64,000 nucleotides of DNA from Sphingomonas sp. GTDB taxonomy: Bacteria; Pseudomonadota; Alphaproteobacteria; Sphingomonadales; Sphingomonadaceae. Positions 28,770-36,858 of this stretch are shown piece by piece (the first letter of the stretch is position 1; every line of letters starts with the position of its first letter). The translations under genes were made by a program, and so were the position numbers. Location of the stretch: the NCBI RefSeq assembly GCF_017744835.1, contig NZ_JAGIAM010000001.1:1116001-1180000 (forward strand), read 5' to 3'. Below the pieces are notes generated by a model, which worked only from the letters and a program-made list of their open reading frames with translations, did no database searches and was not told the origin of the DNA.

Positions 28770-30030
28770 GGCTCTGGGCTGGGGAATCGTCGCATCGCTG
28801 GCGCTCGCCGCGCCGGTGCACGCCGTCGCGCAGGTAGCTCCGCGCGAGACGCAGGCGCTGGCCGACCGCTATGTCGCCGAGGGCCATGTGCCCGGCGCCG
28901 TGGTCGCCTTTGCCCAGGGCGACGCCGCCCCGACCATCGTCGCCGCCGGCCGCATCGCCAGCGAGCCGAATGCGCCCAAGGCCGACGTCGACAGCCTGTG
29001 GCGGGTCTATTCGATGACCAAGCCGATCACCGGCATCGCCGCGATGATCCTGATCGAGGAAGGCAAGCTCAAGCTCGACCAGCCGATCAGCGATTTCATC
29101 CCGGCGTTCCGCAACATGAAGGTGCTGGTCGATCCCGCCAGGGATCTCACCAGCCGCCCGGCGACGCGCCAGATCACCGTGCGCCACCTGCTCACCCACA
29201 CCGCGGGGCTCGGCTACAACATCATCACCAAGGGGCCGCTGCTCGACGAGTACAACCGGCTGGGCATCAATCCCGCGCAAGTGAGCGCGGCGCTGGAGCC
29301 GGGGATGCGCGCCGCCCGGCCGAAGAGCCTCGAGGAGTTTGCGAATCGCGTCGCGACGCTGCCGCTGATCGCCGAGCCCGGCAGCAAGTTCAGCTATTCG
29401 ATCGCGCTCGACCTGCTCGGCCGCGTGATCGAAGTGGCGAGCGGCGTACCGTTCGATCGGTTCGTCGACACGCGCATCCTCGCCCCGCTCAGGATGAACG
29501 CCAGCTACTGGACCGTCCCGGCGGACAAGGCGGGCATCCTCGCCACCAATTATGCGCTGCTCGGCACGAATCGCGTGGCGATGGATCCCGGCGCGACGTC
29601 GGTGTGGCTTCAGCCGCCGAGCTTCCCTTATGGCGGCGCCGGGTTGGTCATGTCGACGCGCGACTATGACCGCTTCCTCCACATGTTGATCAACGAGGGG
29701 CAGCTCGACGGGGTGCGTATCCTCAAGCCCGAGACGGTGCGGCTCGCCATGTCCGACCTGCTCCCGGCGGGCGTGGACAAGTCGCTGCTCGCCGAGATGG
29801 CCAGCGACAGCGGCGTGCCGATGGGGTTCGGCGCTGGCGGATCGGTCTATCTGGCGGATCGTCCCGGCGGCCCGGGCAAGGGCACCTATGGCTGGGCGGG
29901 CGCGGCGGGGTCGATCGGCTGGGCGGACCCGAAGAACAAGGTCCGCGCGACGGGCATGATCAACCTGCTCGGCGATTCGGGCTTCCGGCGGGAGCTCGGG
30001 CGCACGGTCTACGCCGACCTGGCCAGGTGA
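28762..30030 (+). CDS. Serine hydrolase, beta-lactamase/class C esterase family
   Basis: A 422-residue exported enzyme with a signal peptide (cleavage near VHAVAQ). The catalytic S-x-x-K motif is SMTK at 84-87, followed by the tyrosine motif YSI in FSYSIALDLLGRVIEVASG, and a Gly-rich C-terminal strand GWAGAAGSIGW takes the place of KTG. This matches EstB-like esterases and peptidases rather than true beta-lactamases, so hydrolysis of an ester or peptide is likelier than resistance. It overlaps mutY at its start, and its TGA overlaps the GTG of nudC. Confidence 0.88.
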   Translation: MHKALGWGIVASLALAAPVHAVAQVAPRETQALADRYVAEGHVPGAVVAFAQGDAAPTIVAAGRIASEPNAPKADVDSLWRVYSMTKPITGIAAMILIEEGKLKLDQPISDFIPAFRNMKVLVDPARDLTSRPATRQITVRHLLTHTAGLGYNIITKGPLLDEYNRLGINPAQVSAALEPGMRAARPKSLEEFANRVATLPLIAEPGSKFSYSIALDLLGRVIEVASGVPFDRFVDTRILAPLRMNASYWTVPADKAGILATNYALLGTNRVAMDPGATSVWLQPPSFPYGGAGLVMSTRDYDRFLHMLINEGQLDGVRILKPETVRLAMSDLLPAGVDKSLLAEMASDSGVPMGFGAGGSVYLADRPGGPGKGTYGWAGAAGSIGWADPKNKVRATGMINLLGDSGFRRELGRTVYADLAR

Positions 30031-30914
30031 ACGGCGTTCAAATGATTGCTCCCGGTTTCACCGGCGGCACGCTCGATCGTGCCGACCGCGTCCGTCACGA
30101 GCCCGAGCGGCTCGCCGCGGCCGAGGCCGATCCGCGTGCGCGGTTGCTCGTGCTGCATGGACTCGATCCCGAGCTCGATGACCAGGGCCGGCTGAGCTGG
30201 ACCGGCCTCCGCGAGGCCCAGGGCGAGCGGCTGTTCCTCGGATTCGACCCCGACGGCGCCCCGCTCTTCGCCATGGCGCCCCCGCACGGCCGGCCCTTCC
30301 CGAACGCACGCAGCCCGGCGCTGTTCGCGATGCTCGATCGCTTCCACGCCGCAGACGCCGCGCTCTATGCAGCGGCGCGCAGCCTGGTCGACTGGCACGG
30401 GCGGCACGGCTTCTGCGCGGTATGCGCGACGCCGACCATGATCTCCCACGCCGGCTGGGCGCGCAAATGCCCCAATTGCCAGGCCGAGCATTTCCCACGG
30501 GTCGAGCCGGTGGTGATCATGCTCGCCGAGCGCGGCGACAAGGTGCTGCTCGGCCGCCAGCCGCCTTGGCCGCCGGGACGCTATTCGGCGCTCGCCGGCT
30601 TCCTCGAAGTCGGCGAATCGATCGAGGAGGCCGTGCGCCGCGAGACGCTGGAAGAGACCGGCGTGCGCGTCGGCGCGGTCCGCTATGTCGCCAGCCAGCC
30701 CTGGCCCTTCCCGTCGTCATTGATGATCGCCTGCATCGGCGAAGCGCTCGACGACCGGATCGCGATCGACGCGCACGAGCTCGAAGATGCGCGCTGGTTC
30801 AGCCGCGACGACGTCCGCCTCGCGCTCGCCCGCGATCCTGCCGCGCCCTTTGGCGCCGCCCCGCCCTACGCCATCGCCCACACGCTGCTGACCGCCTGGG
30901 TGGACGGCGCGTAG
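30027..30914 (+). CDS. nudC: NADH pyrophosphatase / NAD-cap decapping NUDIX hydrolase
   Basis: A 295-residue enzyme that splits NAD(H) into NMN(H) and AMP and in relatives removes NAD caps from RNA. A zinc ribbon has Cys130, Cys133, Cys148 and Cys151. The Nudix box runs from GFLEVGESIEEAV to RRETLEETGV, and the family-specific SQPWPFPSSLM follows. The N-terminal NUDIX-like domain is present. GTG 30027 overlaps the previous stop (GTGA). It converges with prephenate dehydratase; the 38-bp gap holds a GC-rich hairpin that may stop transcription from both sides. Confidence 0.95.
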   Translation: MNGVQMIAPGFTGGTLDRADRVRHEPERLAAAEADPRARLLVLHGLDPELDDQGRLSWTGLREAQGERLFLGFDPDGAPLFAMAPPHGRPFPNARSPALFAMLDRFHAADAALYAAARSLVDWHGRHGFCAVCATPTMISHAGWARKCPNCQAEHFPRVEPVVIMLAERGDKVLLGRQPPWPPGRYSALAGFLEVGESIEEAVRRETLEETGVRVGAVRYVASQPWPFPSSLMIACIGEALDDRIAIDAHELEDARWFSRDDVRLALARDPAAPFGAAPPYAIAHTLLTAWVDGA

Positions 30915-30952
30915 CGGGCCGATCCCCCTGGCGGGGAGGATCGAGAATCAGT

Positions 30953-31843
30953 CTAGGGCCGCGCGCGTGCCTGGGGGTAGGTGCCGAGCACGCGCACCCA
31001 TTTGGTGTGGAACTTGAGCTCCTCCAGCGCGCGGTCGAGCGCCGGCTCGCCGGGGGCGCCGACGATATCGGCGTAGAATTCGGTCGCCGCGAAGCTGCCG
31101 CCGCGCTGGTAGCTCTCCAGCTTGGTCATGTTGACGCCGTTGGTCGCGAAGCCGCCGAGCGCCTTGTAGAGCGCGGCGGGGACGTTCTTCACTTCGAAGA
31201 TGAAGGTCGTCATGAACGGACCCTCGGCACCCAGCGGACGCGGCTCGCGCGCCAGGATGACGAAGCGCGTCATATTGTGCTCGGCGTCGGCGAGGTCGGT
31301 CGCGAGCAGCTCGAGCCCGTAGAGATCGGCGGCGGGCGGCGGCGCGAGCGCGGCGACGGCCGGATCGGCCATCTCGGCGACCACCGCGGCCGCGCCGGCG
31401 GTGTCCGGGTAGGAGAGCGGCGCGATGCCGTGCGCCTTCAACCATTGGCGGCACTGGCCGAGCGCCTGGGGGTGGCTCATCGCCTGGCGCACGCCGGCGA
31501 TCGGGCCGGTGCCCATCAACCCGTAGCGGATCGGCAGGAAATGCTCGCCGACGATCGTCAGCCCCGATTCGGGAAGCAGGAAATGGATGTCGGCGACGCG
31601 GCCGTGGAGCGAATTCTCGATCGGGATCATCGCGCAGTCGGCGCGGCCTTCCTTCACGGCCTCGATCGCGTCCTCGAACGAGAAGCAGGGGAGCGGCAGC
31701 CCGCCGGGCAGCGCCTCGCGCACCGCGACGTGCGAATTGGCGCCGGGCGCGCCCTGAAAGGCGACCGCGCGCGCAGGCTCGGCGGCGGCCTCGGCGATCA
31801 TCTGCGCCACGATCGGGCGCGCGGGGGCGGCGAAATTCTCCAT
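30953..31843 (-). CDS. pheA: Prephenate dehydratase
   Basis: A 296-residue enzyme that converts prephenate to phenylpyruvate in phenylalanine synthesis. The catalytic part shows VAFQGAPGANSHVA, the ENSLHGRV loop and DLADAEHNMTRFVIL with the conserved threonine. A C-terminal ACT domain carries the phenylalanine-binding-type segment KLESYQRGGSFAATEFYAD. No chorismate mutase domain is fused; a separate AroQ gene lies at 16683. It is divergent from the cytochrome c gene. Confidence 0.95.
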   Translation of the reverse strand: MENFAAPARPIVAQMIAEAAAEPARAVAFQGAPGANSHVAVREALPGGLPLPCFSFEDAIEAVKEGRADCAMIPIENSLHGRVADIHFLLPESGLTIVGEHFLPIRYGLMGTGPIAGVRQAMSHPQALGQCRQWLKAHGIAPLSYPDTAGAAAVVAEMADPAVAALAPPPAADLYGLELLATDLADAEHNMTRFVILAREPRPLGAEGPFMTTFIFEVKNVPAALYKALGGFATNGVNMTKLESYQRGGSFAATEFYADIVGAPGEPALDRALEELKFHTKWVRVLGTYPQARARP

Positions 31844-31908
31844 TGCTGCGCGGCGCTAGCGGCCCTTTCGACAGCCGGCAAGCATGCTTGCGGTCGCGAA
31901 ACGCCCAG

Positions 31909-31936
31909 CCTAAAGGGCGAGCGACTTACCTTTAGG
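31909..31936. promoter_or_regulatory. Inverted repeat before the cytochrome c gene
   Basis: Perfect 7-bp arms CCTAAAG and CTTTAGG lie 14 bp apart and end 8 bp before the cytochrome c ATG, within the divergent region shared with pheA. It could be an operator or an mRNA hairpin close to the ribosome binding site. No binding protein can be assigned. Confidence 0.4.
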
Positions 31937-31944
31937 GGCATGCG

Positions 31945-32640
31945 ATGGACGATCGGTTCAATACTATTGCGGGCTGGGCTCTGGCGGGCGGAATTGCGGC
32001 GCTCGGCCTAACGATCGCGAGCGGCATGATCTTCCATTCCGAACGCCCCGAGAAGATGGGCTATGCCATTGAGGGCGTCGAGACCGCCGGCGAGGGCGGC
32101 GCCGCCGCTGCGGCCGAGCCGATCGCGGTGCGCCTCGCCAAGGCCGATCCGGCCAAGGGCGCCGATGTGTTCAAGCAGTGCACCGCCTGCCACACGATCG
32201 ACCAGGGCGCCGCGTCGGGCATCGGCCCGAACCTCTACGGCACCGTCGGCAAGCCGCACGGCCACCTGCCCGGCTTCGCCTATTCGGACGCGCTAAAGTC
32301 GGTCCCCGGCGCCTGGACCTTCGAGGCGCTCGACGCCTGGCTGACCTCGCCGCGCAAGTATGCGCCGGGCACCAAGATGACCTTCGCCGGCCTCGCCAAC
32401 CCGCAGGACCGCGCGAACGTGATCGCCTATCTCAACAGCCAGGGCTCGAACCTGCCGCTCCCGGCCGCTCCGGCCGAGGGCGCCGCTCCCGACGCCAATG
32501 CCCAGGCGAACGTCGCCGAGGGTCCGGGCACTGCCGATGTCGCCAACCAGGCGGCTCCGGCCGCGGGGGCGCCGGGCAAGGATCCCCAGGCCGCGATCCA
32601 GGCGGAGGAAAAGGGTTCGCTCCCCAAGAGCAACCACTGA
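31945..32640 (+). CDS. Membrane-anchored class I cytochrome c
   Basis: A 231-residue protein with an uncleaved N-terminal membrane anchor (WALAGGIAALGLTIASGMIF), a haem-binding CTACH at 79-83, a methionine ligand in PGTKMTFAG near 150, and a long Ala/Pro-rich tail. It matches CycM-type cytochromes that pass electrons from the bc1 complex to a terminal oxidase in alphaproteobacteria. The tail beyond the cytochrome domain (residues ~175-231) is low-complexity and of unknown role. A strong terminator follows the stop. Confidence 0.93.
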   Translation: MDDRFNTIAGWALAGGIAALGLTIASGMIFHSERPEKMGYAIEGVETAGEGGAAAAAEPIAVRLAKADPAKGADVFKQCTACHTIDQGAASGIGPNLYGTVGKPHGHLPGFAYSDALKSVPGAWTFEALDAWLTSPRKYAPGTKMTFAGLANPQDRANVIAYLNSQGSNLPLPAAPAEGAAPDANAQANVAEGPGTADVANQAAPAAGAPGKDPQAAIQAEEKGSLPKSNH

Positions 32641-32662
32641 TCCCGGGCCCATCGCTAACGTC

Positions 32663-32690
32663 AAAGGCCGCCCTTTTAGGCGGCCTTTTT
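32663..32690 (+). terminator. Rho-independent terminator of the cytochrome c gene
   Basis: AAAGGCCGCC and GGCGGCCTTTTT form a stem with a short T-rich loop, and the descending arm ends in a T-run. It lies 23 bp after the stop. The A-run on the left arm may allow function on the minus strand for the convergent LOG gene as well. Confidence 0.9.
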
Positions 32691-32700
32691 CGTTTCCGGG

Positions 32701-33573
32701 TCAGCGCCGCTTTTCGCGCTCGCGCCAGAAGTCCTGGACGATCTCCCAGCCCTCTTCTGCCGTCTCGACGAAGCGGAACAGGTTGAGGTCGCGCGGCGAA
32801 ATCACGCCTTCCTCGCACAGCGCGTCGAAATTGAGGACGCGGTTCCAGAATTCCTTGCCGTAGAACAGCACCGGGATCGGCTCGATCTTGCCGGTCTGGA
32901 TCAGCGTCAGCAGCTCGAACGCCTCGTCGAAGGTGCCGAACCCGCCCGGGAACACCGCCACTGCGCGCGCGTGGATCAGGAAGTGCATCTTCCTCAGCGC
33001 GAAATAGTGGAACTGCAGGCTCAGCCCCGGGGTGACATAGGGGTTGGGCGCCTGCTCGTGCGGCAGCACGATGTTGAGCCCCAGGGTGTCGGCGCCCACG
33101 TCGCGCGCGCCGCGGTTGGCGGCTTCCATGATCGACGGCCCGCCGCCCGAGCAGACCACGAAGTGGCGCTTGCCCGATTCGTCGAGCGGGAAGTTGCTCG
33201 CGCGCCGGCCGAGCTCGCGCGCGACTTCGTAATATTTGGACTTCTCGATCAGCCGCTCGGCGACGCGCTTCTGCTCGGGCGTCTCGGCCAGTTCGAGCAG
33301 CGCCTGCGCCTTGGCCGGCTCGGGAATCCGCGCCGAGCCATAGACCACGAAGGTCGAGCCGATATTGGCTTCCTCGATCAGCAGCTGCGCCTTGAGCAGC
33401 TCGAGCTGGAAGCGCACCGGGCGCAGGTCCTCGCGCAGCAGGAAGTCCATGTCCTGGAAGGCGAGGCGATAGGCGGGATGCTCGGTCTGCGGCGTGCCCG
33501 CGGCGGTATTGGCGTTCTCCGCTTCCTGCTGGGCAGGGCGGAAGACGCGGCTGGGAACTCGTGTGTCGTTCAT
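32701..33573 (-). CDS. LOG family protein (lysine decarboxylase-like Rossmann fold)
   Basis: A 290-residue protein with the family motif PGGFGTFDEAFELLTLIQTG and an upstream CSGGGPSIMEAANRGA nucleotide-binding loop. Plant and some bacterial LOG enzymes release cytokinin bases from their nucleotides, and others hydrolyse AMP or related nucleotides. The long form with an N-terminal extension, as here, is uncharacterised. ATG 33573 is chosen over an upstream in-frame start because MNDTRVPSRVF precedes the first conserved helix. Confidence 0.85.
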   Translation of the reverse strand: MNDTRVPSRVFRPAQQEAENANTAAGTPQTEHPAYRLAFQDMDFLLREDLRPVRFQLELLKAQLLIEEANIGSTFVVYGSARIPEPAKAQALLELAETPEQKRVAERLIEKSKYYEVARELGRRASNFPLDESGKRHFVVCSGGGPSIMEAANRGARDVGADTLGLNIVLPHEQAPNPYVTPGLSLQFHYFALRKMHFLIHARAVAVFPGGFGTFDEAFELLTLIQTGKIEPIPVLFYGKEFWNRVLNFDALCEEGVISPRDLNLFRFVETAEEGWEIVQDFWREREKRR

Positions 33574-33621
33574 TTCGTCCGGCTTAGGCGCATGCCGGCG
33601 CGGCTGCAAATCCGTAAAGAC

Positions 33622-34284
33622 TCAGGCGCAGAGCGGCCGCCCGCCCATGTCCATGTGCATGTGGTTGTAATGCGCGGAATTATAGTCGGGCGTGAGCACC
33701 GTCTTGAAGCGCCGGCACGCCGACTGGCGGATCACCGAGAGGAAGCTGCGCACTGCCGGGTCCTGCGTGTGCCAGTCGCGCTCGATCGTGATTCGCCGCC
33801 CGTCGGCGAGCACGAATCCCGATATGTCGACGGCATTGGCAGCGGCATGTTCCGAAAGTCGGGACGCGCCCGCATTGCCGATCACCGGCCGGCACGAATA
33901 GGTGCCGAAGCTCTCCACTTTCGCCAGCGGGCTTCCCAATATCTGGGCCGCGGCCGGCGCGACGGCATAGCGCACCCAGCCGGTGAAAGCCTGCGCCAGC
34001 CCGCAGCGCATGCCCTTCAGGTTGGTCACCGGCACGCCGATGTCGATCAGCTCGACGGTGCCGGCCATGAAGCAGCCCCCGCCGAACTCCCGGTCGGCGA
34101 GCGGGCTGAAGCGGATGCTCTGCCGCGAAAGTTCGGTGAAGCATTGCTGCGTCTCGCGCGGCGTCGGCCGGGTCAGCGTCGAGCGGACCATCTTGGGGCG
34201 CGAGGGCCGCTCGTCGTCGCCGCCGCCCGCGCAGGCGCCGAGCAGCAGCGAAAGCAGCAGGGCGGACCCGACGCAACGATACAT
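33622..34284 (-). CDS. Extensin-like domain lipoprotein/secreted protein
   Basis: About 220 residues with a signal sequence ending in a lipobox (LLLGACAGG). The C-terminal extensin-like domain (SCRPVIGNAGASRLSEHA, ANAVDISGFVLADG, HYNHMHMDMG) has the histidine and aspartate pattern of a D,D-carboxypeptidase-like metal site (SEHAAANAVDIS, HNHMHMD-type). It may act on the cell wall, but the family is uncharacterised. ATG 34284 gives MYRCVGSALLL; an in-frame ATG at 34296 is possible. It is divergent from the esterase gene. Confidence 0.82.
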   Translation of the reverse strand: MYRCVGSALLLSLLLGACAGGGDDERPSRPKMVRSTLTRPTPRETQQCFTELSRQSIRFSPLADREFGGGCFMAGTVELIDIGVPVTNLKGMRCGLAQAFTGWVRYAVAPAAAQILGSPLAKVESFGTYSCRPVIGNAGASRLSEHAAANAVDISGFVLADGRRITIERDWHTQDPAVRSFLSVIRQSACRRFKTVLTPDYNSAHYNHMHMDMGGRPLCA

Positions 34285-34414
34285 GAGGCCGAACATAGCA
34301 TGGCGCGGCGCGCGGAAAAGCTACGCCTTTCGGCCAGCTTTTGACTTGGCCGCTGTTACCGTTACCATCCCCTTCGAACGCCGGGCGAGGACCCGGCAAT
34401 AGGGGAGAGGCTTG

Positions 34415-35308
34415 ATGGCCCGATTGCTCGCCGCGCTCGCCTGGGCGCTTACGCTCGTCGCATTTCCAGCCTTCGCCCAACAGCCTCCGGCCGAGCCGCA
34501 GCGCATTCCGCTCTGGGCCAACGGCGCCCCCGGCTTCGAGAGCCGCGCGTCGATCCCGGAAGAGGCCAGGGACTATTGGCTCAAGCCGGTCAACAACCCC
34601 AGCATCACCTACTACCCCGCCCGCCCGGGCCGCGAGACCGGCGCATCGGTGCTGATCATGCCCGGCGGCGCGCACGAGTTCCTGGTCATCACCACCGAGG
34701 GCGACGACGTCGCGCGCTGGTTCAACGAGCGCGGCGTCTCGGCCTTCGTGCTGCGCTACCGGCTCTTCCGCGGCAAGGATTCGCCCTACAAGTTCGAGAA
34801 TGCCCGCGAGGACGCCGAGCGCGCGGTGCGGACGATCCGCGCCCATGCGAGCGAATGGAAGCTCGATCCGAACCGCGTCGGCGTGGTCGGCTTCTCGGCC
34901 GGCGGCGAGCTCGCCCGGGTGACGCTGCTCAGCCCGCCGGTGCCCGCCCCCGGCAGGGGCGACGCGATCGACAAGCTCTCCGCCCGCCCCGATTTCGGCA
35001 TTCTCGTCTTCCCCGGGCCGCTCCACGGCGAGGAGAAGATCACGCCCGACTCGCCCCCGCTGCTGCTCAGCGCCGCGAGCGACGACCAATGCTGCTCGCA
35101 GCCGACGATCGACCTGCTCACCGCCTATCGCGCCGCCGGCGCCTCGGCCGAGCTCCACCTCTATGCGGCGGGCGGCCACGCCTACAACATGGGCGAGACC
35201 ACCCCGCTGGTCAGCCTCCGCCGCTGGCCCGAGCAGATCACCAACTGGATGACCGACCGCGGCCTGCTCACCCGCTGGCCGCCCGAACCGCAGCCGGCCA
35301 GGCGCTGA
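34415..35308 (+). CDS. Secreted alpha/beta hydrolase, acetyl-xylan esterase-like
   Basis: A 297-residue enzyme with a signal peptide (cleavage near AFAQQ). The nucleophile elbow is GFSAGGE; the catalytic histidine is likely in GGHAYNMGE near the C-terminus, and LWANGAPGFESR with LIMPGGAHEFL matches the BD-FAE/carbohydrate esterase group. It probably removes acyl groups from plant polysaccharides or sugars in the periplasm. GGGGAGAGG lies 5-6 bp before the ATG. It stands alone, followed by a palindromic element. Confidence 0.85.
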   Translation: MARLLAALAWALTLVAFPAFAQQPPAEPQRIPLWANGAPGFESRASIPEEARDYWLKPVNNPSITYYPARPGRETGASVLIMPGGAHEFLVITTEGDDVARWFNERGVSAFVLRYRLFRGKDSPYKFENAREDAERAVRTIRAHASEWKLDPNRVGVVGFSAGGELARVTLLSPPVPAPGRGDAIDKLSARPDFGILVFPGPLHGEEKITPDSPPLLLSAASDDQCCSQPTIDLLTAYRAAGASAELHLYAAGGHAYNMGETTPLVSLRRWPEQITNWMTDRGLLTRWPPEPQPARR

Positions 35309-35313
35309 CTCGC

Positions 35314-35478
35314 TATTCCCCTCCCTGCTTGCAGGGAGGGGCAAGGGGTGGGTTCAGCGGCGGGCGAGGCTCGATGCCTCGACCGGCGCTTTTTTTGGGC
35401 CGTATCGCTAGTGGGTCTTTTTGAGCGCGCAGACGCGCGCACCCACCCCCGGCCCCTCCATGCAGGCAGGGAGGGGAG
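35314..35478. repeat. Long paired palindrome (family D) with internal hairpins
   Basis: Outer arms (CCCTCCCTGCTTGCAGGGAGGGG and its inverse near 35448-35478) flank about 95 bp containing two further hairpins: GAGGC/GCCTC and GCGCGC/GCGCGC. T-runs at 35390 and 35415 lie between them. The element fills the gap between the esterase and the serC leader and may end transcription of the esterase. Confidence 0.75.
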
Positions 35479-35526
35479 CAAAGCCTCCTTCCTTCACCGC
35501 ACCGCAAGCCGATTGACTTTCCCCCC

Positions 35527-35596
35527 GCCGCCGCTAGGGCCGTCGGCGGGCCACGCGGTCCCAACGCCGCGCGTGCTCTCTGCAAGGAGAGTCTAT
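35527..35596 (+). promoter_or_regulatory. serC leader RNA (alphaproteobacterial serC motif)
   Basis: The 70 bp before serC match the conserved alphaproteobacterial serC leader as I remember it: GCTAGGGCCGTCGGCGGGCC, a hairpin around GCGGTCCCAACGCCGC, then CTCTC-TGCAAG-GAGAG (35576-35591). The last stem sequesters the GGAGAG ribosome binding site. A serine-pathway control of translation is inferred; the ligand or mechanism is not known to me. Confidence 0.65.
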
Positions 35597-36760
35597 ATGA
35601 CTGATACGACTGCCGCCGGCGCCACCATTGCGCCTGCCGTTACCAAGCCCGCCACCAAGCCGGCACGCCCCTTTTTCTCTTCGGGTCCCTGCGCCAAGCC
35701 TCCGGGCTGGGACGCCGCCAGGCTCGCGACCGAATCGCTCGGCCGTTCGCACCGCTCGAAGCTCGGCAAGACCCGCCTCCAATATTGCATCGATCTGATG
35801 CGCGAGATGCTCCGCCTGCCGGAGACGCACCGCATCGGCATCGTGCCCGGATCGGACACCGGCGCCTTCGAAATGGCGATGTGGACGATGCTCGGCGCGC
35901 GCGGCGTGACGACGCTTGCCTGGGAGAGCTTCGGTGAAGGTTGGGTCACCGATGCCGTCAAGCAGCTCAAGCTCGATCCGACGGTGGTCCGCGCCGATTA
36001 CGGCCAGCTCCCCGATCTCGACAAGATCGACTGGTCGGATGACGTGCTCTTCACCTGGAACGGCACCACCAGCGGCGTCCGCGTGCCCGACGGCGAGTGG
36101 ATTCCCGTCGACCGCGAAGGCCTGAGCTTCGCCGACGCGACCTCGGCGGTGTTCGCCTATGACATTCCCTGGGACAAGATCGACGTCGCCACCTTCTCCT
36201 GGCAGAAGGTGCTGGGCGGCGAGGGCGCGCACGGCGTGCTCATCCTCGGCCCGCGCGCCGTCGAGCGGCTGCAGGACCACACCCCCGCCTGGCCGCTGCC
36301 CAAGGTGTTCCGCCTGATGGCCAAGGGCGCGCTCGCCGAGGGCGTGTTCAAGGGCGAGACGATCAACACCCCCTCGATGCTCGCCGTCGAGGATGCGATC
36401 TTCGCGCTCGAATGGGCCAGGGGCCTGGGCGGGCTCGAGGGCCTGATCGCGCGCTCGGACGCCAATGCCGCCGCGCTCGAGAAGATCGTCGCAGAGCGCG
36501 ACTGGCTCGGCCATCTCGCCGAGGACCGCGGCATCCGCTCGAAGACCAGCGTCTGCCTGACGGTCGAGGGCGCCGACGAGGCGTTCATCAAGAAGATGGC
36601 GTCGCTGCTCGAGAAGGAAGAGGCCGCGTTCGACGTCGCCGGCTATCGCGACGCCCCCGCCGGGCTGCGCATCTGGTGCGGCGCGACCGTCGATACCGCC
36701 GATATCGAGGCGCTCGGCCCCTGGCTCGACTGGGCCTACGCGACCGCTCGCGATTCGTGA
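35597..36760 (+). CDS. serC: Phosphoserine aminotransferase
   Basis: A 387-residue PLP aminotransferase that converts 3-phosphohydroxypyruvate and glutamate to O-phosphoserine. Lys204 in FSWQKVLGGEGAHG binds PLP. The N-terminal region RPFFSSGPCAKPPGW and LGRSHRSKLGK match the class V phosphoserine aminotransferase form of alphaproteobacteria. ATG 35597 follows the serC leader hairpin with its GGAGAG site. serA follows 98 bp downstream beyond a palindrome pair, so both steps of the pathway are together. Confidence 0.96.
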   Translation: MTDTTAAGATIAPAVTKPATKPARPFFSSGPCAKPPGWDAARLATESLGRSHRSKLGKTRLQYCIDLMREMLRLPETHRIGIVPGSDTGAFEMAMWTMLGARGVTTLAWESFGEGWVTDAVKQLKLDPTVVRADYGQLPDLDKIDWSDDVLFTWNGTTSGVRVPDGEWIPVDREGLSFADATSAVFAYDIPWDKIDVATFSWQKVLGGEGAHGVLILGPRAVERLQDHTPAWPLPKVFRLMAKGALAEGVFKGETINTPSMLAVEDAIFALEWARGLGGLEGLIARSDANAAALEKIVAERDWLGHLAEDRGIRSKTSVCLTVEGADEAFIKKMASLLEKEEAAFDVAGYRDAPAGLRIWCGATVDTADIEALGPWLDWAYATARDS

Positions 36761-36763
36761 TCG

Positions 36764-36845
36764 TCATCCCCGCGAAGGCGGGGATCCAGAGTGACAAGCA
36801 ATTCCCTCAGTAACCCTGGGTCCCCGCCTTCGCGGGGATGACGGG
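36764..36845. repeat. Paired inverted palindrome (family A) between serC and serA
   Basis: CGTCATCCCCGCGAAGGCGG and its inverse copy, ending TCGCGGGGATGACGG, are separated by about 25 bp and occupy nearly the whole serC-serA gap. The pair resembles the copies at 378, 20871 and 53512. The serA ribosome binding site (GGTGGAG) begins right at its edge. Confidence 0.85.
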
Positions 36846-36858
36846 GTGGAGAACCAAA

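Noticed and set aside
28762..30030. True class C beta-lactamase
   Set aside because: The tyrosine motif is YSI and the KTG triad is replaced, which fits EstB-type esterases better.
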